From: Xylaria sp. FL1777
Taxonomy: Eukaryota; Ascomycota; Sordariomycetes; Xylariales; Xylariaceae
DNA: 64,000 nucleotides
Assembly: GCA_022578965.1 (NCBI GenBank)
Contig: MU400684.1
Coordinates: 1-64,000, forward strand
Reading direction: 5' to 3'
The translations under genes were made by a program, and so were the position numbers. Positions 37,262 to 48,541 of this stretch are shown here, one piece after another (within the stretch, counting starts at the first letter, position 1; each line of letters opens with the position of its first letter). Below the pieces are notes generated by a model. That model ran no database searches. It was not told the origin of the DNA and saw only the letters and a list, made by a program, of their open reading frames with translations.

Positions 37262-39831
37262 CTGCTTATGTTTTTATTTAAAAAATAACAAACCATAATT
37301 TATTTACGTAGCAACTTTAAATTTGTTTAAAGTTATACTTAATTAATTAATTATTATATTCTATACATAGTTATATTTTTTTTGTATTTTTCTAACGCCT
37401 GGTTTTTGTTGTATTATATACTATAGATTTTTTAACCGAAATATTGTTTTTTTTATTATTGTTTTTTCTGCAATTATTTCGCCTGCTTATATAGTTTACT
37501 ATATTAGCATTTATATTACTTTTTATATTTAAATTAACTAATCTTTTTAATACTACTTTTATTGCTTTTAACTTTAAAAATAATTTTAATTATAAAAGCA
37601 ATAATTCAAACAAAAAATCTAATTTTATATGCTAGCAATAAGTTGCAATAAATACACAAAAGTACTAGTATTACAATTATAATTAAAGCTACAATTTTTG
37701 TTAGTTTTTAAAAAAATAGCTTTTATTATAAACTATAACTAATAACTAATTAAAGCTATAAATACGCAAAATAATTAACGTATTAAAAAACCCTAAAGTT
37801 TAATAGCGTTTTTAAAAAGCTAATATTTAAATAAAACTTAAAAAAAACAATGCAAGTTATAATATTGCTAACATTTTTGCATTTTAAAACAAGCTTTTTA
37901 TTTTATTTAAATAACTAGCTTTTATTAAATTTAATTTTAAAGTATTTAAAGCTTTTAATAAAAGGCCTTATTAAATTAAAAATGTTTGTAATATGTAATA
38001 AATTAAAAAGTTACTTTGTTTTTTTTAGTTTTAAATTTAAAACGCATTTTTATGTTTTGCTGCTTTTTTTTTAGGTATTTTTATAAATTAGCAAACTAAG
38101 CATAAATTTTATAACGCAACTAAAGCTAATACGCTGTTTTTTTATATTACTAAAGCATATATAACTATAGCTTTATTATTAAATATATATATACTTTTAA
38201 TAAATAATTTTTTATAGTAATTTATTAGCATTTATTTTTATAGTAATAAAATATAAACTTAAGTAATTAATATTTTTGCTTAATTTAAAATATATATTAG
38301 CTATAGGTTTGTTTTAAAACAGCTAAATAAAATAACTAAATAAAATTACATATATAGCAGCTAATTAACTAATGTTTTAATACTTAAATTAATAAATATA
38401 TAGCTTAACTTAAAGCATATTACTTATAACTTAAATACTATATTTATATATAATAATTTTAACTTTAAAAACAATGTTTAAAATCTTAGTATAAGTTATA
38501 AAAATATTATATAAAATTTAATTAATTGTTTTATAGTTGCTAGTTTAAACATATTTAGCTTATTTATATAGTTATAATAATATACTACTACTTTTTTTAA
38601 AAAAAAATAGCTTTTTTTTTATTTAACGCTAATTTTAGCTTATATAAATAAAACAACTAATTACTTATTAGTTTATGCTGTTTGTTTTTTATTTAAATTA
38701 TTACATTTAAAAAAGTTTGCTTTATTTTTAAACATTATATAACCATAAAATAATATTAGCTATATTTTGCAAACTTTTATTATTTACAAAAACAAAAAGA
38801 AAATATTTAAAATATATTAAATTTACAATATTTTATTTTGTACTATTTTAAATTATTAAAACTATAATAAACAACTTATAATAGTACATAAAAATTAAAA
38901 AACTACATTTTTTATTCGAGCTATAACAACTGCTTAAATAAAAGCAAGCAATATATATAACCATAAATAATAAATGCTTTTTATATTAGCCTTTTTTTAT
39001 ATTGCGCTAAATTTTATTTAACTAATTTTTTGGATTTTTTAGAATTTTTTTATAAAACATAACGTGCAATTTTTTAGCTGCAAATAATATATTAAAAAAA
39101 ATAAAGTTTAATACTATTAAGCCTTACTATTACTATATAATAAGTTTTATGCTTATATTTTAGCATTCTTAATTTATAACTTAGTTAAATTTAGTATACT
39201 ATTTTTTAATAAAGTTTAATTAAATTATATTTAAACAGCATTAAAAAGCATAAATTTTATATTACTTAAGCAAAAAATTGCAGCTTTATAGTTTTAATAG
39301 TTAAAATATACAAATTAAACAAAAAAATATACTTAAAACAAAAGCAAATTAATTAATATTAAGTTTTAAAACTATTATTAATATATAAGTATTATAAAAT
39401 ATTTATTTATAATAACTATAATAGTTTAGTTTAGTAATTATAAAGTGCTACATTAAATTATTTTTGATTTTTTTATTTTTTTTTTATAAAGAAAAGTTTA
39501 GTAATTATAAACTAAAAATATTATATTTTGCTTAATTATTTTATTTTAATGTTATAAAACTAGAACTTATAACAGAAATACTATAATTAAGCTTTATTTA
39601 GTATACTATAACTAAAAGCAAATAAAAAACTATTAACTTAGCTTTAAAACATATTAATAATACTTTTATAATTAATATAAAAAATAATAAAAACTTTATA
39701 TAAAATGTTTTTATTATATTTAATTAATTAGTTATTATAAGCTTTTATACTGCTTTAATTTATAGTAATATAAAATAGTTCTTTTAAACATATTAAAATA
39801 AGCAACATAGTTTTTTTTTTACTAACTAAAA
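37262..39831. repeat. Giant palindrome, left arm, segment 2 (2570 bp)
   Basis: Reverse complement of about 54956-57523. Examples: the segment around 37380-37460 including TTTTTAACCGAAATATTG matches the complement of 57340-57400, and 39600-39831 matches the complement of 54960-55170. Differences are mostly C/T or G/A. No open frame or named domain is recognisable. The segment stops at AAAA (39828-39831), the target duplication of G1. Confidence 0.88.
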
Positions 39832-40039
39832 TTAATATAGACTAGAAGGAGGACTTTATATTTATAGGGTTTAGCTATAGTAGTATTTTTACTTGTGGCT
39901 ATAGTAGCTTAGCTAAATAGCTATGTAGGGCTTATGTTTAAGGTAATTACGTAGCAATTGCTTGCAAAGCTTTCTTTTTTTTAATTTGCATTATATTTTC
40001 TATGCTTAATTGCTTTACTACTTATAGTAGACCTTACTA
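39832..40039 (+). repeat. G1 5' LTR (208 bp)
   Basis: Matches 48330-48537 with no length difference. In the first 76 bp there are 11 differences, all transitions. Begins TTAATATAGACTAG and ends GACCTTACTA. A TATA-like TTTATATTTATA occurs near the start. Confidence 0.88.
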
Positions 40040-41280
40040 AATAGTAAAATAAGCCTTGTAATTAATACTTTATACTTTAGTTTCTTTTTTTTGCTAGCAG
40101 GTTATGTACGCAAAATATAGTATAGCTTTTTTACTTACATAGTTTACTGTTATTTTGTTTAGATTAGTTTTTGTAACATTTAGACTTTCTTTAATAAAAC
40201 TACGTAAAATAAATAAAGTTTAGCTCTTAGATTACGTAAACCTTGTTATTTATTCTCTTTAGATTAGTTCTTATAACATTTAAAGCGCTTTTAGTACTTA
40301 CTTTAACTTTTGTTAAAGTTAATTCGCTAAAATTTATACTACTTGCAGTTAATCTGCAAAGATTTATACTGCTTGCAAGCGTTAATTATTAATTATTTAC
40401 TAGCTAAGTACTTTATATACTTTATACTTGCTAAATAGCTATGCTGCTTAAACATTACTACATTTAACTTTATATTAACGTTTATAGTTATATAATTTTT
40501 AGTTTTTAAAACATTAGTTTATACTACACTTAGCTATTTTTCGTTTGCATTAGGTTTTTTAATATGTGCAATACTTAATATATTTTACCTAATTTTATTA
40601 TATTTGCGTTATATTTAATTATACCCTTAATTTTAAATTACTTGCTTTATAAAGTTATATAATAATTTAGTAAAGCAGCTAATAAGCAAGTAGCATTAAC
40701 TTAATTAGGTATAAACCTGGTTAAACTTAAAGAAATTTTCCAAGTTTTATAAACACGCTAATTTGTACTTACTTATACACTTGTATATTTTAACGCATTA
40801 AATCTTAGCACTACTTTATATACTTACATTTTATACGTTATGTTATTTTTTAGCTTGTATTATTTACTGCTATTAGCTTTAATAGTAAGCTAAAACAGTA
40901 AACAAAACGATTTATTAAGCGAATATTCTAATAATTTACTTTTAGATTTACAAATAAGTACTTTGTTAAACTACAAAAGTTTTAAAACTAAGTTTATTGT
41001 TAAAAATTTAACACTAAAACTTGCTAAAATAAGCAAAAAACTAGTTAACTTATTAAATTAGCTGCTTAAACCTTTTAAAATAAATAAAAAACTAGCTAAC
41101 TTATTAGATTAACTGCTAATGTTGCATATACTTTATAGTTCGCAACTATTGCGTTTTATGCTTACTTTTAAACTAGTTTGTCTTAAAAAAGGAACTTAGG
41201 ACTTATAAACTATAAGTGCTTTTCTGCTAAAAAAAATAACTATAGCTAATATTAATACTAATGCCTTTTTTTCTAATTAA
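40040..41280 (+). other. G1 leader with short tandem repeats
   Basis: Untranslated region between LTR and gag. A 30-bp unit containing TTTATACT(A/G)CTTGCA is tandemly duplicated at 40318-40377. A unit of about 51 bp with AAAAACTAG(T/C)TAACTTATTA is duplicated at 41026-41119. TTTAGATTAGTTYTTRTAAC recurs at about 40160 and 40259. No gene seen. Confidence 0.6.
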
Positions 41281-44200
41281 AAAAAAGGTTTATTGTTAAT
41301 CTTAAAGCAAATAAGCAATAATAAAAAGATATAGTAATACTTAATAAATAAGTTAGCTAATTAAAATTAAAGAATAGCTTAAATTGTTTAAAACTAAAAG
41401 AAGCTAAACAAAAATGTTTATTATAAGCTAAATCTTTTAAAAACTAGTGAAATATTTACTAAAGATCTAAATACCTTAAGTAAACAAGTTAATTATTTCT
41501 AAGGAATAATAAACTAAGTTATTAAAAGTAATAATTAAATAGAAAATATGCTAAAAGAACTTTTAAACTGCATACTTTATATTTGCAATAGTTTAGCACT
41601 ATTTTTATTAAAAACACTAGTATTACGTTAGCTAGTATTAAAACAACTAGTTTTATTTTAGCTATTTTTGCTGTTACTTTATATAAATATACTTAGTTTT
41701 AAATTATAATTGCTTTAAGAAAACAAAGCAGCTTTATTTTTAATGCTTATAATAACTATGCTTGTTAGATTAACAAACAACTTTTATTAAAAACTACTAT
41801 AAAAGTTATTATACTTAACAATTTTTAATCTAGTAAACATTAATTGTTTTCTTGCTTTTTAGTTTAACTTTAATATTAATATAGTACTACGCTTATTAAT
41901 TAAAACTACTTAATTAGCAGCTTTTTTAATAGCACTTTTTGCTTAAATAGTAGCTTTTATGCTTTTTGTACTGTTTATTGCAAGTATTACAGCTAGTGCA
42001 ACAATAATAATTGTGCTACTTATAATAACTAACTTTATTTTTGTTTTTAATATAAAAGCTGCCACTTTTGTACTTATATAACTAACTGTGCATAAAGCAG
42101 CACCTAAAAACAATAGTTTTAACTAGAATAAACTGTTTAAGTTTTTTATTACGTATTAATAATTTAAAAAAGCAAAAGGTTATGCTTTTAATAATTGTAA
42201 AAAAAAAGCTAAAAGACATATAAATATAAATGTTAACTTAAATCCAGATAATTCTTTAAATAATAACAATAGTAATAATAAAGGCAATAAATAACCTTTT
42301 TGCAAAAACGGAGTTAATTTGCCTAGTTAAAGCAATTATACTAACTAAAGTGCTACCTTTAAAAAAAGATTAAACAGATTTACTATTAACAGATTAAATA
42401 AGCTAAAACGTTTTAATATTAGCTATTTTAATTCTAATTAAAATGATTTTAAGAATGTTAGCATAGTTATAAATAGTAATAAATTAATTTTTACTAACAT
42501 TTATTGCTTTGTAAATTGTATTTTTTTGTTTTTTAAGGACTTAAGCATTTATAACTTTAATAAAGAACAAATATTAAAAATGTTTTAAACTTTGTTAAAA
42601 AAAACTACAGTAATGTAATAAAATAATAAGTTAATATTAGCTATACGTATAAGCTATTGTACTAAAGAATTAAACAAAATATTTAACGAATTTACGATTT
42701 AATTTGTAATGCTTGCTTTTAAAGCAACTTAATAATTTAATAGCACTAAGCTTACTTTAGAAAACATAGCTTAAAAGAACATAGCAATAATAACCTTTAT
42801 TTAAAAGAAGCTGCAATACGTTAAAGCAATAAAAACTTTAACTAAAAACAATAATAATTAGCAAAGCATAATAGTTTTTATTTAAACTTATATAAATATA
42901 AACATTAAGCAATACTTTTATGCTTTTAAAAAGAAAAAATCTTTAGCCGAATATATAACTAAGGTTATTAAAGCAAAGCTAATTTTTATTATAGCAGCAA
43001 AAGAAATGTTCTTTTATATACGCAAAAAAAAGAAGCAATATATATAATATCGATTGCTTTCGCTTAAAGGTCATAATTGCAAGTTCTATAAGAACAAGTA
43101 TAAGTATAAATTAAAGAATAAAAATAAGTTTAGCAAAAATAGTAAAAATAACAACAACGAGCTTTTATAAAAAAAAAAAAAACACAAACGCAAATATAGT
43201 TGCAAGTATTATTAAAATAAATATAATAAGCATAAAAAGAATTGCAACTAAGCTTATTTTATAAACTTTAATTTTAAGTTTACTTTTTTTAAGTTTAAGG
43301 ATTTAACCTTTTTTTCTTTAGAAAGCTTAAATAGCATAGCTTTTATAGTAATAAACTATAGTAATACATGCAAATACTATAAAAAGACTTTTAACTTATT
43401 ACGTAATAAAAACTAATATGCTTATAAATATATTAATTGTTTATACAAACAAATTATATTTTAGTTGCTTGCTAATTTAATAATGCGTATATATAAGCAT
43501 TGTTGCATTTTGTTTAATTTTTATAATTAGTTGTTTTGCTACTTAAAAACTTGCAGTACAAACAAATTATAAGCAGACTTAGCTTTATGTTAGCTAAAAA
43601 TAAGCGTTTTTACAGAAATTAAAAGCGCTAAATTTAAAGCTAAGCTAATTATACTTTATATATGCTAAGTACTTTTAATTATTAACATTTTAAACGATTT
43701 ATTGGAATGTTTTAGCGTTAAATACTTATATTTTAAAGTAAATGCATATATTAAACCTAATAATAAAAAAGTTTAAGTATGCTTAAACATAAATGTATTA
43801 TAAAGCATTATTACATGTAAGCTTTTTAATACTTGCAAACATATAATTAAACATTAAAAAGGTTAATAAGCAGAAAAAATTAAAAGCATTAATAAAAGCT
43901 GCTTTTATTGCATATTAAAAGCTAAGTTCAAACTTTATTTATTAAAACATAATAATTATGGATTTTTTAAGCTTCTGCAAATTAAAAAAAAAGCTTAAGT
44001 AGTTAAAAAAAACATAACACTTTGTTTTTTGCTAAGCATTAAGTATCTAGATCTACAAAGTGCAATTATTAATTATAAAAAAGCAAAAGTAATTATAGCT
44101 AACATAAATAACTTTAAAATTTTATTTTAGGTATATTTATGCGTGCACTTATATATATAAAGAGTTATTTTAGCTTGCAAGATATCTTTTAAGCCTAGTG

Positions 44201-47200
44201 CTATAGTATAAGCTTTAGCTATATATAAACTTTTGCTTACTAATTATAACTTTATGTTTAAGCTATTTTATAAAAATAGTATAGCTGCACTTATTAAGTC
44301 TACTATTTTTAAAAGTGTAGTTTTAGCTAATCTTTTGCTTTAAATTAAAACTATACTTAAAAGTACTTATGTTAGCATTATTTAAAAGCAGTTCTTTAGT
44401 AGCAAAGCTAAAAAAAGATCTTAAAAAGCATATTTAAAAACAATTATACTAGCTGCAAGCATTATAGCTATAAGTACTTTATTTAGCATAACACCTAAAA
44501 ATACTAGCGCTAGAACTATTAATGCTACTAGTACTAGCTTAAATATTACTAACAAAAGCATTTATATCTTTAATAACTTTAAGTTTTTTAATACGTTTTA
44601 TATAAACAAGTTAATTAACTTAACTTTTATGCTTAAACAAATTGCTATTAATGCATATATTCTTAGTTATAACTTTAACCTTTATATTAACATAACTAAT
44701 ATTATTAATGTAATAAATATGCTTAAACAAGCTAATATTTTAACTACTAGCTTAGTTACTAACGCAATATATAGCATAATTAAAAAATTAGCTAATTAGC
44801 TACTAAAAAAAATAAATAATACAATAGACCTAAACGCGCTAAAACTTAAGATTTGCAAAATTATTTCTACTTTAGGAATTAAAAAACCTAATAAAAAAAA
44901 CAAGGTTATATTGCTAGCTAGTTATTTTATTTATATTAGCAAAAATATAACAGCAAAGAAAATCCTGCAACTAATTAATAAAATTCCTAAAATCTAGCAA
45001 AACTAAAGTATTATTAACATTCTTAAAGATAAACTTATAAAAATACCCTTAGTAAACAATTAACAGAAAACTAAATTAAACAATTAACCTTATTTTTTAA
45101 GCATTTGTAACAAAAAAGCTATTAATTTTGTTTTTAATTAGCTTTACGCACAAGATTAAATAAAATAAATTAATAAATCTACTTTATTTGCGTATTTTAC
45201 TTTTATAGTTTAAACATAGAAAAAAGGAGAACTGTATTTATAACTAGTAATTAACTTGCGAACTTTAAACAAAGTAGCTATTTTAAATAATTATTTTTTG
45301 CTTTTTTAATTTAAGGTTATCTTGTTAATTAAAAAAAAGAAATATATAACTTGTATAAACGCAACTTTTTTTTTTTATTAATTTAGAGTACATTTTAATT
45401 ATTGTAATAAATTTACTATTGTTAGCCTAAAAAGTTTTAAACGGTTTACAGTTATACTTATAAGATTTTGCAATATATTTACGTATATATAACAGTTTAT
45501 AGATTGCTTACTTAAAAAGTTTAAGCACTTTTGTTGCGCTTTTATTAATAATATTATAATTTACTTTAATACTAAAAAAGAACACTTCTTTTATTTATGT
45601 ACTATTTTTAAGCTGTTTTAAAGCAAAAAAATATTTTTTTTGCTAAAAAAGTCTTTTATAGCATACTTTTTTGTTAAGCTTTTAAGCTTTTAAATAAACG
45701 CTTTTAATATGTTAATTACTAAGCAAAAAGTTAAAACAATATAAAATATTAAGTTTTTTTATTAACTTAAAGCTTTTAAACAATACTTAAGTATTACGGG
45801 TTTTTTACGTTTATTAATTTTGTTTTACGTAAAGATCTCGGAACTATTGCAAAAACGCAAAACTATATTACTTAATAAAGAACGTAAGTCTAGAAGGTTT
45901 AAAATAAATAACTTTAGTAAGCATTAAGCATATTACTGCTTAACTTTTTTTAAACCTACAAAAACTAAAAAAGCGTTATTTTAGGCTATTTAAAATTTTA
46001 TTTGTTTGTATACTATACTATATTATTACAACCTTAGTAAGTTGTTATATATACAAGTAAATATATCTTTTAAGCAAAGCTTTAATATTATATTATATTA
46101 CACAAAGGATAATTACGTATAACAACTAAGTACTTTTATTTTTAGTGCATAAATGCTTTCTATTATATATTTAAGCTAATATATTTTAATTCCTGAGTTA
46201 TAGTATAGTTTTTTTAAAATAAAAGTAAATTATGTTATATAGGCATACAAACGTTTGCACATAATAATTAAAGCGTTAAAGAACTTTATAGTTGTTTTTA
46301 TTAACTATTTTGCTACTAAAAGCATTATTAACTAAATTAATCTAAACATTGCGTTTATAAATTGCGCTAACAAGCGCTTTATTAATACTTTAATTTACTT
46401 TTTTTAATATAGTTTATAAGTATATTACTTGCTTAGCTATGTTAACTATATACTAAATGCACTAAGTTGTTTTAAAAACATTAAAGACTTACTTAATGCA
46501 AAAAGCAATATATAAAAAACTAATAAAAATTTTATGCTTAATAATATTTAGTTAATATTAATAAAAGCTATTATAAGTAATAAAGTAAAATTAAAAATTA
46601 TTGCTAATTATAATAAAAATTCAAAGTATTATAGAACTTTAAACGTAATACGTATAAATAGCAATAAAAATGCTGCAAATTTTTTGCGTCTGGGCTATTC
46701 TTTTGCAATTATAGATAAACTGCTTTATAATGTTAATAAAAAAAGCTATTATTGCTTTTGCATTCTTAAAGATTAAATTAGCAAGTTTTTTGCTATAGCT
46801 TATAATAATAAATACTACTTTAATAAAGAACGTATAATATATAACCTTAAAGGTTTTTTTATTAAAGAAAAAACTTAGAAAGTAAAGACATATTTATAGC
46901 ATTATAATAGTTGTAAACTTTGCGCAACAAGTTAAAATAAACCAAATAGCAATTACTAGTTAATTTAACCTAAAGATTTTTAACTTATAAAAACAGTTAT
47001 AATAAACTTTATTATAGATCTGCTTAATATATTAGCAATAAAAACTTTATAGCAATTAAATAAGTATATATACTATAATGTACTAATGCTTGTAATATGT
47101 GCTATATTTAAACGTATGTTATTAATTTTAAGTTATAAAATGTACATAATAAAAAATTAAGGTTTTGCTTTTGCTAAAATGCTTTTATTATACAACTAGG

Positions 47201-48225
47201 GCATATTAAGTAGCATTATTTTTAATTATAACTATAAGTTTACTTTAGAGTTTTAAGTAAGTTTATAAAAAGAATATAATGCATAGCTTTTAATAACTGC
47301 TGCGTATTATTTAGAAAGTGATAGCATATTTAAGCGCAAAAATTAAACTGTTAAAATTGCTATTTAGTACTACACCTTTACTTACCTTAATTACAATTAA
47401 GTAAATGTTTTTTTATTTTTGCAATAAAACCTTAATAGTACATACTTAAATCTTATTAAGTTTTTACTACATAAGCAATTGTTTAAATTTAGACTTTCTA
47501 GTTCTAATAATATACTTATTAGTAACAATAAGTTATATAGCATATTAAAGAACATCTGCTTTTTTTGTGAACATTTATGCAAAGATGCTAAGTTAGCTAT
47601 AAACTTCGCTGCTGCAAGAGCTAAATATTATTATAATAATAAGCATAAGCTTATAAAGTTTAATATTAGAAACAAAGTTTATTTAAAGCTGCATAAAGGA
47701 TATTATCTTTTTAGTAACTTGTTTAAAAAGTACTTATAGCAATACGTTAAACTATATAAAGTAATAAAACAAATAAGTTAACTAGCTTATTATATTAATT
47801 TACTAAAGACTTTTAGTATATACTTTATAATTTCTATTGCATACTTTTTATTAAGCTAACAAAATAAAGACTTATTTTATTAAACTATACTTCTATTTAG
47901 TTCTATTTACAATAAGCAAAACCTTAACAAAAAAAGTAATTCGTTCAAGATCAAAACTATTTTAAAGCATTATATCAATTGAACTAAGTCAAGTTTTAAT
48001 TATTTAGTTAAATAAAAAAAATATAGTTATAAGAACAACTAGTAAAGATCGAAGTAATAATTCTGATTAGCTAAAAATTTAGTTAAAAAATATTAGGCTT
48101 GTATAAAAAAACAAGCTAAGTTAAAACTAAAAAATAAAAATAAAGCAAAAGCTATAAAGCTTATTATTAGCAAGCAACCGCATAAAAAGCTACAAAAAGT
48201 TATGCTTGCTTAGTTAATTAATTAA
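41281..48225 (+). pseudogene. G1 Gag-Pol polyprotein remnant with C-terminal chromodomain
   Basis: One phase (positions 1 mod 3) is protein-like over about 6.9 kb, with stops but no frameshift found at any checkpoint. In order: Gag-like region (about 42421-43050; FVNCIFLFFKDL); a C2H2-like finger (43369-43440); RT (45220-45900) with KKGELYL, NLRTLNKV, FRVH and the box AFINNIIIY at 45538-45564; RNase H (46021-46480) with IQVNIS and NALSCFK; integrase zinc region with CKLC (46912-46923); integrase core (46993-47355); an open C-terminal stretch 47479-47739 with ARAKYYYNNKHKLIKF and NKVYLKLHKGYYL; then a chromodomain (47941-48096; YLVK, KKYS, LAKNLVKKY). All catalytic acids examined are changed by G-to-A. 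Known role: reverse transcription and integration, with the chromodomain directing insertion to heterochromatin. Inactive. Confidence 0.9.
47479..47739 (+). pseudogene. Surviving open stretch of G1 integrase C-terminus (86 codons)
   Basis: The longest piece of G1 pol without a stop. It encodes the conserved A-R-A-K-Y-Y-Y-N-N-K-H-K stretch followed by NKVYLKLHKGYYL, the linker and GPY/F-type module that follows the catalytic core of fungal Ty3/Gypsy integrases. The ATG at its start is internal to the polyprotein, not a gene start. The frame continues beyond the stop with LAYYINL and SIAYF (usually G-R-L-A-Y-E-L-x-L-P and I-S-V-A-x-L). The overlapping minus frame 47397-47582 is an antisense by-product. 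Confidence 0.88.
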
Positions 48226-48329
48226 TAGATAACTTAAATTAATTGTAATCTCTAAAATAAAAATTAATTTATATAAATAGCTAAATTGGCCTTATTAAAG
48301 TTAATAACTTCTTTTTTGTGCCTTAGCAC

Positions 48330-48537
48330 TTAATACAAACTAAAAGAAGGACTTTATATTTATAAGGTCTAGCTACAGTAATATTTCCACTTGTAGCTAT
48401 AGTAGCTTAGCTAAATAGCTATGTAAGGCTTATGCTTAAAGCAATTGCGTAACAATTGCCTGCAAGGCCCCCCTCTTTCTAATTTATATTATACTTTCTA
48501 TGCTTAATTGCTTTACTACCTATAGTAGACCTTACTA
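48330..48537 (+). repeat. G1 3' LTR (208 bp)
   Basis: Partner of 39832-40039. It retains GGCCCCCCTCTTTCT where the 5' LTR has CTTTCTTTTTTTTA, so this copy is nearer the ancestor. No polypurine tract is evident just upstream; a purine-rich AACTAAAAGAAGGA lies inside the LTR start instead. Confidence 0.88.
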
Positions 48538-48541
48538 AAAA

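Larger units (their letters stand above)
39832..48537 (+). mobile_element. Complete Ty3/Gypsy chromovirus (family G1), RIP-mutated
   Basis: An 8706-bp element with two 208-bp LTRs (39832-40039 and 48330-48537). It is inserted in the palindrome's left arm at AAAA (39828-39831, repeated at 48538-48541); the uninterrupted right arm gives the empty site. It carries one long plus-strand polyprotein frame with Gag, a C2H2-like finger, RT, RNase H, integrase with HHCC, DDE and GPY modules, and a C-terminal chromodomain. A 4-bp duplication is one base shorter than usual for this group, so the exact LTR edge may be off by a base. No clear primer-binding site complementary to a tRNA 3' end was recognised. 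Confidence 0.92.

Noticed and set aside
45219..45245. An internal LTR-start or polypurine tract (AAAAAAGGAGAACTG resembles the G1 LTR start)
   Set aside because: In phase it encodes KKGELYL followed by NLRTLNKV, the start of the RT domain.
47397..47582. Minus-strand open frame over the G1 integrase
   Set aside because: Overlaps the plus-strand integrase C-terminus, whose conserved motifs identify the true strand.
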